Shown: piece by piece, positions 54,866 to 64,000 of the stretch | Numbering within the stretch: position 1 is the first letter of the stretch | Layout: the number at the start of each line of letters is the position of its first letter | Assembly: GCA_016081115.2 (NCBI GenBank) | Contig: CM071935.1 | Span: forward strand, 27,886,075-27,950,074 | Length of the DNA stretch: 64,000 bases | Direction of reading: 5' to 3' | DNA from: Rehmannia glutinosa | Taxonomy: Eukaryota > Streptophyta > Magnoliopsida > Lamiales > Orobanchaceae | Notes under the pieces: model-generated | The model's input: the letters and a program-made list of their open reading frames with translations, nothing else | The model's database searches: none | Told to the model about the DNA's origin: nothing | Translations under genes and position numbers: made by a program

Positions 54866-56856
54866 ATCAAGAAGGAACATATGCCTCAAGGAATCTGCAA
54901 GGACCATGTTAGCAGAAGATGCACTGCTTAAGAGATTCTGGGCTGAAGTCATGCATTAACACTGCTTTGCTACAATCAGAACAGGTGTATTATCAATAGG
55001 CAACTGTCTAAAACCCTCTATGAAATTTGAACAGAAAGAAAGCCAAATGTGGAATATTTTCACATGGTTGGAAGCAAGTGTTTCATTCATAACAATGGCA
55101 AGGATAATCTGAAACTCTTTGGTGCTAAAGTTGATGAAGGTATCTTTCTTGGATATTCAGCGGAGAGCAAATCATTCAGAGTGCTAAGCAAAAGGACTAT
55201 GGTAACAGAAGAGTTTATCCATGTGGTTTTTTATGAACCAAATGTGAATGGAGAAGATATTGATGACTAGCTAAGAAGATGAATTAGCCAACCATTCAGA
55301 AGAATCCTTATGTTGAGGCACATCCTAGAAGACTTAATCTTGATGAGGACGAGTTAGCTAAATCTCAGAGACAGTTGGAAGAATTGTAGTTGAATGAAGA
55401 TGATCAAGAAGAAGTTGTTCAAAACAACTTAGTTGCAAGAAGAATCAACCCAGGTTACTTACTCCAACCAGATGTGAGATGGCTGAGAGACCATCCACCT
55501 GAGCTAGTTCTTGGAAATGTCAGAGAAGGAGTAAGAACAAGATCCAGAACTCAACATGAAGCAATGTTCATTTGTTTTATATCTTAAATTAAACCAAAGG
55601 ATGTGTCAGAAGCATTGGATGACACACATTGGATCATAGCTATGTAGGAAGAGTTGAATCAGTTTGAAAGAAAAAATGTTTGGGAATTGGTTCAAAGGCC
55701 TACTCACCAAAATGTCATCGGTACAAAGTAGGTATTCAAAAATAAGATGAATAAGGAAGGATCTGTAGTAAGAAACAAAGCGAGATTGGTAGCCAAAGGG
55801 TATTGCCAAGAAGAAAGTATAAATTTTGATGAGACCTTTGCACCTCTTGCTAGATTGGAAGCCATAAGGATGTTTCTTGCTTATGCTGCACACAAGAACT
55901 TCACGGTACGGTCTATCAAATGGATGTGAAGAGTGATTTTCTAAATGGACATTTGGAGGAAGAAGTCTATGTGGAACAACCTCCAGGTTTTGAGCAGAAA
56001 ACTATTGGAGACAATGTGTACAAGCTCAAGAATGCATTGTATGGTTTGAAATAAGCACCAAGAGCATGGTATGATACAATGTCTCAATTCCGAATAGACA
56101 ATGGATTTACCAAGGAAAAGGTTGATAGAACATTCTTCACAATTCAAAATGGAGAGAGCATTTTACTTGTTCAAATATATATGGATGACATCATTTTTGG
56201 ATCCACAAATAAAGATTTGTGTGACAAGTTCTCAAATCTAATGCAAGGGAAGTTTGAGATGAACATGATGGGAGAATTAACTTTTTTCCTAAGACTTCAA
56301 GTCAAACAAATGAAGGATGGAACCTTCATAAGCCAAACCAAGTATACCAGAGATTTGATGAAGAAATTTGGTATGGAAAAGAAGTCATCTGTGACGATTC
56401 CCGTGACTACTTCAATCAAGATGGATACGGATGCAGAAGGCAAACCAGTGGATCAGACAAGATATAGAGTACTCATTGGATCATTGCTCCACTTGACCTC
56501 CAATAGACGTGACATCACCTTCGCGGTAGGTGTATGTGCAAGGTTTCAATCTACACCTAAGGAAAGTCACATGACAGCAGCAAACAAAATATTAAGATTA
56601 AAAAAAGAAGCCAAGAAGTTGGATTGTTGTATCCTAAAAAAGGAGACTTCAAATTGATTAGATATTCAAATTCAGATTATGCTCGATGTAGAGTTGATAG
56701 GAAGAGTACATCTGTACTTGTCAAATACTTGGAAATAGATTGGTTTCTTGGTTCATCAAGAAATAAAATTCAATAGCTACATCAACAGCTGAGGCTGAGT
56801 GTATTCGTGAAAGAAAAAACAAGCCAAAGTCTTGTGGATGAGGCAACAACTGACAG
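54866..56856 (+). pseudogene. Copia pol fragment (integrase C-term, RT, RNase H) of copy D
   Basis: It begins in the integrase region with LKESARTMLAEDALLKRFWA. KPNVEYFHMVGSKCF follows in another frame, then DEGIFLGYSAESKSFRVLSK. The RT domain has HQNVIGTK (then a stop instead of Trp), VVRNKARLVAKGYCQEE, NFDETFAP, MDVKSDFLNG-like sequence (frameshifted), LKxAPRAWYD (stop for Gln) and YMDD at 56178-56189. This copy has YMDD where B and C have YVDD. After GSLLHLTSNRRDITFAVG, RNase H is degraded (SNSDYARCRVDRKST in another frame) and ends at RQQLTDYE, where ORF2 sequence takes over. Inactive. Confidence 0.85.
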
Positions 56857-59095
56857 ATTATGAAGTTTGGAGGCGATGGTGAGACAGCTGAGATTGTTGA
56901 GGAAGAAAATATTCTTGCCAGTGAAGTTATGGTGGTTGAGACTACCACTGCCAAGGCCCCAATAGTGTTGAAGGCCAATGAAGTTACAGAGGTTGAGACC
57001 ATTATAACTGAGGAAAATGATGGATCAGTTGAGACCATGGCAGTTTAGACTGTTGGTCATGTTGAAAGTGCAATCCTAGAGATTGAGACCTCTAAAGATG
57101 CCACCTTTGCTGAAGACCTAACAGTAGTTCAGACTACTGTAGGGATGATTGTTGAAGGCCCTTCCACAATTGAGACTACTGAAAAGATAGCTGAAGACCC
57201 GCTGGCAGTTGAGACTGCCAAGGGGATGTTGACATGTCTGGTGATGTACCAAAAATTCCTGAATCCGAATCCACTAAGCCTATGATCATTGATTCTCTAA
57301 CTAAAATCGACTCAGAATCTCGATGAATCAGCAGATTCTGAGAAGGAGGCCAATGAGTTGGATGCAAGTCTTAAATACACCAGGATGAGATTCGTGTTAG
57401 TTGATCCTCCATCTCCACTAGCCCAATCTCCTGCACATGATGTTGTTCCGACAGCTAATGCTAAGGTAACTCAAATGGAAGTTCCAATTGTTTCCAATGA
57501 AGCTATTAAGATACTTGAAGCACAGTCAGCTCAGCAGGCTTCCATAGCTGCAACTGCCGATGAAATTTCCCATGCCAAGGCAAACAGAGTTATTGGTCAA
57601 GGAGAAGGGAGAAGTGTTCCCGAAGGAGGAGTGAGACCTTCCTCCAATCCTATTGACGCACTGGGAATGCTCCATTCCTCATTCATTTAAGAGACCCCTT
57701 ATGAAGAAGAGTCTGCAGAGGAAGTTGCCCGTTTTACTGTCCAAGTCAACCCAGAAGATCTACACGCTCCCTCAGATACATGTATCGTACATTATGGCCA
57801 TGATTTTGATTCCATGTTCGCACCTAAAGATTCAATGAATAATCAACGGACTTTCAACGAGCTTTCTGAGCCATGTGCGAGAAAATGGAGGCTGGAGAAA
57901 GGCTTTGCTGACTTAAGCACCATAATTGACAATCATGATGCCACTACCACTAAAGATATTAGAGGAATTGTGCAAAGTATCAAGGAATGGGCACATCAGA
58001 CAAAGGCTTTTACGCAGGGAGCAAGTTAGCTATTTCAGACAGTTGTATTTAGAGCTGGTTGTTCTAGCAATGTCTGAGGGACAACATCGAAATAATGGAG
58101 ATGAGTCGTCTCTTAGATATGGGGTTGTGTAGATGAAAATGGAAAAGAAAATGGAGCATATGGAAGCATCACTGAAAGCAGAGATTCTGTCTATGAAGAA
58201 TCAGTTGCATACTTTCGGCTTCAATCAAGAAGCAACACACTCTCTGACCCACAAGAAATTGGACTCCCTTCTCATGTCAGTCCAACCTTCTTCTGAAGGC
58301 GAGGATGCCAAAAACAGGGAAGAAAAGCTTGAAAAACCCCCTACAAAATTAATTATCAAAGGCAAGGGCACCACCTCCATTCGCTCTCAGCTCCCTTAAG
58401 ACCTGTCAATTAAAGAGAAAGTCGAGCTAGCGTTTCAGAAAAATAAGGCAGAAATCGCAAAGCTAGATATAAGTCAAGAGGAAATAATTCAAAAGTTAAA
58501 AATTCAATATGGTGGTCCGCCAGCTGGAATGCTCCCAAGTGAAGAAGCCACTCCACCTCATGGTCCCTTGGAAGAAAGGTCCAATGAAGAGTTTGATACT
58601 CAAAGGGTACTATGAAGGAATGGAATTAGCTGATGCTGGGACTTTGTATTGGAGAAAGGGCTTAAGAGATATTGAAGAGACTAGGAAGCAGTCAACTCAA
58701 AGAAAGCCTTCCAAGAGTCACCCAGCAGCCAAGTTCCCAAGAAAGGCAACCATGCTAGGGGAAGAAGCTCAAACAGAAGAAGAGGCAGATAATTTCACTT
58801 TGGTGGGAGAGACATAAGCTCTCCACCAAGAAGATTAAGTGGGATTATGGCCATAAATCCTCTCAAAAAGGACATCGTTTATTGGATGGGCCTGGATGAA
58901 ACTTAGAATAGGGAAGTTGATCGTAGAGCAGCTAAGATGGTCTGGAAATATGAACAAGATGAGCTAAGATTGAGAAGGAAAGAAGAAGAGAAGAAGAAGA
59001 AGAAGACAGAAGAAGAAAGAACGAGGAGGAGAGAAGAGGAATATAGAAGAAGGAAAGAGGAAGAACAAAGAAGAAGAAGACAGCCCAGAAGATAG
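56857..59095 (+). pseudogene. Post-pol ORF2 of copy D, N-terminally deleted
   Basis: It starts inside the acidic repeat region (EVTEVETIITEENDGSVETM, SAILEIETSKDATF), lacking the globular N-terminal domain of copy B. It continues with RMRFVLVDPPSPLAQS (B: PMRFVFVDEPTPMALS), coiled-coil pieces (58133-58260) and QYGGPPAGMLPSEEATPP (about 58506-58560). The C-terminal module has LKGYYEGMELADAGTLYWRK (B: EGYFKNMTPPQAWDMYWEK). The final stretch, about 58940-59095, is almost pure Arg/Lys/Glu, ending RRRRQPRR before TAG. Several stops and frameshifts are present. Confidence 0.75.
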
Positions 59096-59264
59096 ATATT
59101 AGTTGTAAAGAAATTTTTATGTTGTATTATTATAATTCTTTGTAAATGCATATAAATAATGTAAATGTTGAATGTTATTCAATAAAATTGATATATTTTT
59201 TCAATTATTTTAATTTCAGCACACTGATGTAAATAAGTTTTGGCATCATCAAAAAGGGGGAAGT

Positions 59265-59783
59265 TATTAGGAAATTTATTGTATAGATTTTGATGATGCT
59301 TAGAAATATTAGTATTAGAAAGTTGGCACCCCAAAAATTTTGTATGTAATTTCAACTTTATAATAGTTAGAATTATAGTTGAGTCTCAAGCAGCTAAGTT
59401 GAAGATACAGAAACTTGTTGAAGAATGCAAAGAAGACTCAGCTGAGTGGTCAAGAAGAACTTCAGTCAAGTATATCAGTTGTATCTTTTAGAAGACTGAC
59501 AACAGAGTCATCCAAGAAATAAAGGAGAAGACTCAACTTAAGGGGTAAAGCAGCTGAAGGACTTAGAGAAAGCTGAAGAAGTCTGTTGCGAAGAAAGTCA
59601 AAGACTCAACCATTTTGGTGAGGAGACAAACAGGCCACATTAAAGTTCTCTTGTTGAAAGAGTGCAAGTGGCAGGAACCAATGGAATGCTTGCAGAACTC
59701 TGATTTTTTTAAAATCGAAAAATTGGTTAAGTCTACTCAATCCTCCCCCTTCTAGATTTAACTCACACCTCTTGGAACCTACA
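59265..59783 (+). repeat. Internally deleted 3' LTR of copy D
   Basis: It starts TATTAGGAAATTTATT right after the polypurine tract (59251-59264) and ends CTTGGAACCTACA. At 519 bp it lacks about 1 kb from the middle (after GCAGAACTCTGA, about 59703) compared with the other LTRs. The retained 3' end includes the CTCCCCCTTCTAGA-like terminus. Confidence 0.8.
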
Positions 59784-59805
59784 ATAGTTTATGAACCATA
59801 TAGAC

Positions 59806-61376
59806 TGTAGGTCCCAAGGGGTGTAAGTGTAAGGTTTAGAAGGGGGAGGGGGTTGAATAAACCTTACCAAATTTTCGATTTTGTCCTTTTAAATATTCAG
59901 AGTTGATACTACACAAATTGTCCTTGGTGGACAAAATGATTTAGATAATCAGAGAGTTAGTCTCTCAAATGCACTCAACCGAGCCGTTGATGGAATAACT
60001 CAAATTAAAGTCTAAATTAACTCAACTGTGGTTTGTTTTCAGCGGAAGACTTAACACCCTTAAGTTTGATTAAGCAAGGATTTAGTGCTTGGTTTAGTAC
60101 TTAGAAATTATCAAGTGGATAGCAAATTTATCAGCAGATTTAAACAATTAAGATGCAGGAATTAAAATGTTGAAATGTAAATGACACAATAAAATTTTTA
60201 TAGAGGTTCGAAGATGGGGTAATTCTTCTAATCCTCTCTTCTCCAACTCCTGGAGGAATCCACTAGGTATTGATCAAGATACAAAGTGGGTAACATCCGA
60301 GATACAAGTCTTGATCACACACTGACTTGATCCTTTGGGACTCGATCTGAGACGCCTTGATCACTCGGTTGGCTTCTCGTGCGACTCGCCTTCTTCACAG
60401 GGCAAAATGCCTTGCTACTACAGCTCACTTGCTCAAGCTCTTTGGATTTGATCACGAAGCCCTCCAAAAGCTCAAGACTTGGTTCGACCCTGAACCTTCC
60501 TACAATCCTTCGTGGAGTGTAGACCCCTTAATTTTTCAGTATTTTCCTCTTCAACTGATTGAAGTTATCTTTCCTTCACAGGTGAGTGTTGGATTGATGT
60601 TCTTCGTAGTGTAGGCTTGAGGATTGAGAATATTTCAGATTTTCTAATAATTGCTTGAACGTTTTTGGTTCTGGTCCGTTCTTAGTTCCTTGATCTCTTT
60701 TTCTCAAATAAACTCCTCAGCCTTTTATATTGATCTTTCAAAAATTTGCCCGTTGAAGAGATAGGCTTATTTTTGAAAGTCACTTGCAGTCGTTGGCTTG
60801 TCTTGTTGCAGTCCTTGGAATTGTCATTTCCTCGTATGAATTGTTCTCCAGCTTTTCAGAGTTCTGACACGGTGTAGTGCTTCCCATTGGTTAATTCCTT
60901 TTGCACGCTTCTGGGACTGAGCACTTCGAGAAAGGTAGTATGGAGATATTACTTGTTTAAGTAATTCTCTTGATTTCTGTGCAACGGATCTTTTTCAGTT
61001 ATCTCGACTTGACTGCATTTCTTTGCTTTCCCCAGGTGACTTAGAGTCAGCTTCCAATCATTGGATGACTCTTCTGTCACTTCAACTTGAGACTTGGCTC
61101 TTCTTGAGTTGACTTGACTGATACTCCACTCACCGCATCTCACCGCTTCTTCATAGAGTTCCCGTCTACTCTTCTTTGCCATACTCAGCTGTCTCGCAGC
61201 GTAGTCTTCCTTCTAGTTCTCCAGTTGTCTTCTTGCATGTTTGGGCGTAGCTGACTTAACTCAGCTTGACCAGCCCTATTTATTACAATGCATTTTACAA
61301 CAAGAATGGGGTGCCAACTTCCTATTCTAAGTTTTACATGGCATTCATCAAAATCTAAACAATAAATTTCCTAACA
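59806..61376 (-). repeat. 3' LTR of B-family Copia copy E
   Basis: A 1571-bp LTR on the - strand: TGTTAGGAAATTTATTGTTT...GGGACCTACA, with intact TG/CA ends. It is followed (higher coordinates) by the - strand polypurine tract AAAAAGGGGGAAAT (61377-61390). The TATA-like TATAAAAGG is degraded here to ATATAAAAGG at about 60722-60731 (- strand). Copy E faces copy D tail to tail with only 22 bp between the LTRs. Confidence 0.9.
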
Positions 61377-61649
61377 ATTTCCCCCTTTTTGATGATGCCA
61401 AAACTTAAATCATTCAAAAATGCAAATAGCAAAGATACATACAGATAGTGTATTTACATAGAATGTATGCGTAGAATCAATCCTTTTATTGATCATGACA
61501 TTCTTGTTCTTTTACACAATTGTTTACAAAGTGTATCAGAGCAAACATTTGTCTACACAAAAAAATGAAGAATTTATAGCTTTATTACAGAAGACTTACA
61601 TAGTATGTATTTACATGATAAAATACATGAAGGGGTGGACAACTACACT

Positions 61650-64000
61650 TCATCTTCTTCGTTGTCTCCTTCTTTCATCTTGTTCTGCATCTTCTGCTCT
61701 TCTTCTCTTTTTCTCATCGTCAGCTGCCTTCTTCTTCTTTTCATATGCCTTCCTGGCAGCTTCATCTCTTCTTAATCTCTCTTGTCTTTCCTCCCATAGC
61801 TGAGTTTGTCTCTTGTTTTCTTCTTCTATTCTTTTCGCATACTCAGCATTACTTTTAGCCACTTGCAAATTTGCTATTTGGTCAAGGCCGGCCCAGTAGA
61901 TCCCTCCTTTCTTGCCTGGATCTATGTACTCAATATTTTTGGGCAGAGGCCTAGGTATGAAACCTCTTCCTCCACCACTACTTTTTCCTCTACCTGCCTG
62001 GCGTGTATTGTCTTTGGGGTCTTCTTCTTTCCAAATGAGTGACCGGCGGAGTGACCAAAGAGTGATCGCTGGTAGTCTCGCTGTCGCCTTCTTCACATAA
62101 CGTGAGACCCTTTTCCCAAAGACAAGTCCCAAGCTTGAGCCATAGACATATTTGCAAAGTATCCTTCGAGATGCGGCGTTTTAAATTCATCAACGATCGT
62201 GGCTCGTCCCGACATCCGAGATGGCATAAGTGTCCCCGCTCTTTGGAATGCCTCCATGTTCTTTCAAGATGTTCATAACTCGGGCATCCATTCTTCCTTC
62301 CACTTCCTTCATCCCTGCTTCAATTGTTTTTCTCTTTTCACCATAGATATAGCAGAGTGTTGGAGTGGCGAGTCACAGGAGTTTGCTAATAATGTCACCG
62401 TGACAAGACCTTGTTGGGGGTTTGTGCAATCATCAAGGTCACATCCGTCGATCCTTCCCCCTCAACAAGCTTTCCTTTCTTTTGTTTCAACACTTCCTCA
62501 CCGGTGACTTTCCCTTCGCAGTGCTCCCTCCTTCTCAACTTCGGATCCCTCCTCAAGGCTTTTTAGGTATTCCTCTTCCCCCTTTTTGGCATCATCAAAG
62601 GAGAGAGGAACGCTGAAACAGACTTGCAAGGAAGTCGAGCCTCGATGATAGTTGAGTTTTGTCTCGAGTCTGCTGCGAGTATGCGATCTGAAATCGGATC
62701 GAGTAGCGTTGGACTCTGCTGAGATTAGCTTCATTTCAGCCATGAGAAGGCTGAATTTTCTGTCCATATTTGCTTCCAGACGCTCAAGATCACTCTTATT
62801 TTGCTCACGCAGCGACCTTATCTCGGCGGTGAGCTTCATGCATGTGCTCAATGTGTTCTCTCAACTTCGTTTTTGCATCGGCATTCTCGACTCTCCATAC
62901 CGCGACTTGTTGAACAATGTCCTGAGTATCTAACTTGTTCCACACGCATTGTTTCTTCTTTGTTGCCACCATTCCCCGATCCTCACCGTGATGTCTCTCA
63001 AGTCGCCAGTAAGATTTGCATCTTTGTTGTCCGATCGCATGTCCATAGAGGCCTGGTGCCTCTCCATTCGTTCAATCTCAAGCAAATAATGCCTTGAACA
63101 CTTCGCGAACTTCACCGATTCTTCCGTTGCATCCGATGGCCACGCAGCGTCAAAAAGTCATAGTCACCGAACGATGGTACCGACGAAATGACAGGAGTCG
63201 GGTCTATGGTAGCGTGCGCGTTCGTTCTCGACTCTTCATGGAGGTCGGGTACCTCCGGGAAAAAGGAAAATATTCTATAAAGGATTCATCACCGCCAACC
63301 GGGATTTGTTCAATGATGAGCGTGCGCGGGAAGTTCCTTTTGAGTCGAACTGCGCTGCAGCCTTGGGGAACTGCGTGATGGACTCTGTTTTGGTTGGGGT
63401 CTGTTTGTGAAGTGGACCCGACTTGCGAGCCTCACTGTCTCCTCAACAGCCGTTGGTCTCGTTGGTTTCTCCAATTGAGTGGACTGGTCCTCGGCCTTAT
63501 CGAAGCGTCATCGGACGATGATGAGATTTCCATTGGTAGCGCATCATCAAAATTAAAGGTTTGACGAGTAGTCTTGAGATCAAACTTGCTCGTCTTTGGG
63601 AACATCAAGAATGGTGAGTCTTTTGGATCTCACACGGGGATGACTCGGCTTTTCTTCGCCCTTTCCGATCCCGAAAAAAGTTACATCAGGATTATCTTGG
63701 GAATCATGAAGCGCGCTTATCTCCTTCTCGGATGGATCAATGATAGCGGAGTGATGTTCTCTACTTGACTTTTTTACCCCCGGAAGTCTCAACCTCCCGT
63801 GGCCTTCATTTCCTCCTACGGTCTCAACTGCAGTGAGGCCTTGACCTCCCTTTCGACAAAGGTGTCACTGTCTTAGGGTCTTCTCGTGGTGGCATCCATT
63901 TGAGTCTCAACCCCATGGATTGCACTTTCATCGCCTGCAGTGTTAACTCCCGTGGTCATTCCTTCCTCGTGCCTCGACGCATCGCCAGGCGTCATTAGCC
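61650..64000 (-). pseudogene. Post-pol ORF2 of copy E, partial, continues past the window
   Basis: The stop is at 61650-61652. Reading the - strand upstream: an Arg-rich tail (ERRRQRRR), a Glu/Arg/Lys helix (RIEEENKRQTQLWEERQER), YIDPGKKGGIYWAGLDQIAN and an Arg/Gly-rich linker. In other frames follow FKTPHLEGYFANMSMAQAW (62180-62120), the coiled-coil DLERLEANMDRKFSLLMAEM (about 62790-62730), and the acidic repeat region toward 64000. It aligns along its length with copy B ORF2 but changes frame often, especially from 62050 onward. The N-terminal domain lies outside the window. The last 2 kb contain more CpG dinucleotides than the other copies. Confidence 0.7.

Larger units (their letters stand above)
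54640..59783 (+). mobile_element. Rearranged B-family Copia copy D
   Basis: A + strand copy with large internal deletions. A 5' LTR remnant (54640 to about 54865, starting at GGCACCTCATTTT) runs directly into integrase coding sequence at about 54866. Pol continues to about 56855 and jumps into the middle of ORF2 at about 56857. After ORF2 comes the polypurine tract AAAAAGGGGGAAG and a shortened 3' LTR (59265-59783). Three deletions therefore removed most of the 5' LTR, gag/protease, and the ORF2 N-terminal domain. No target duplication could be confirmed. Confidence 0.8.

Overview
This 64-kb window is nuclear DNA from a flowering plant. It is AT-rich and contains spliced introns, canonical LTR retrotransposons primed by initiator tRNA-Met, hAT transposons with 8-bp target duplications, a PIF/Harbinger-type MITE and one phylloplanin-like secreted-protein gene. 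The Copia families with a very large ORF after pol look like elements I remember from Lamiales genomes (for example Gesneriaceae). That placement is an inference from memory with low confidence. Only one intact host gene is supported; almost everything else is nested, decayed transposon sequence.

Layout. (1) 1-11858, + strand: 3' part of a Copia element (copy A) with its post-pol ORF2. A foreign solo LTR (3916-5448, TSD TATAC) interrupts ORF2. Copy A's 3' LTR is split by a nearly complete hAT element (7219-11467). (2) 11859-15940, + strand: 5' LTR, PBS, gag and the start of pol of a second copy (A2), cut off in pol. (3) 15941-18330, - strand: a DUF1985-type (Ulp1-protease-associated) coding relic carrying two small hAT MITEs. 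(4) 18783-32943, - strand: a full-length 14.2-kb Copia element (copy B) with 5-bp TSD AACCT, gag-pol followed by a roughly 4.9-kb ORF2. (5) 34653-45210: a deleted hAT whose interior carries a second, different full-length Copia (element C, 35373-44983, - strand, TSD GTATT). Element C has Sirevirus-like gag and its own post-pol ORF. (6) 45507-49211: a Harbinger-type MITE, a long foldback structure and a hAT MITE with a perfect 8-bp TSD. (7) 49449-53866: the two-exon phylloplanin-like gene. Its 3.9-kb intron contains two (TA)n-flanked inverted-repeat elements, one of which has captured a histone H4 gene. (8) 54640-59783, + strand: a rearranged B-family copy (D). (9) 59806-64000, - strand: the 3' LTR and ORF2 part of another B-family copy (E), running off the window.

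How parts relate. The B-family copies share LTR ends, a polypurine tract next to a conserved 'GGCATCATCAAAAA' context, and ORF2. ORF2 always lies between pol and the 3' LTR in sense orientation, the position of the env-like or additional ORF of Sireviruses. Two copies keep a TATA-like motif about 140-150 bp upstream of ORF2. All retroelement coding regions carry stops and frameshifts, so none looks autonomous now.

The items I think most worth following are the microsatellite-associated inverted-repeat elements with the captured histone H4 gene inside a host intron, and the post-pol ORF of similar architecture in two distinct Copia lineages.
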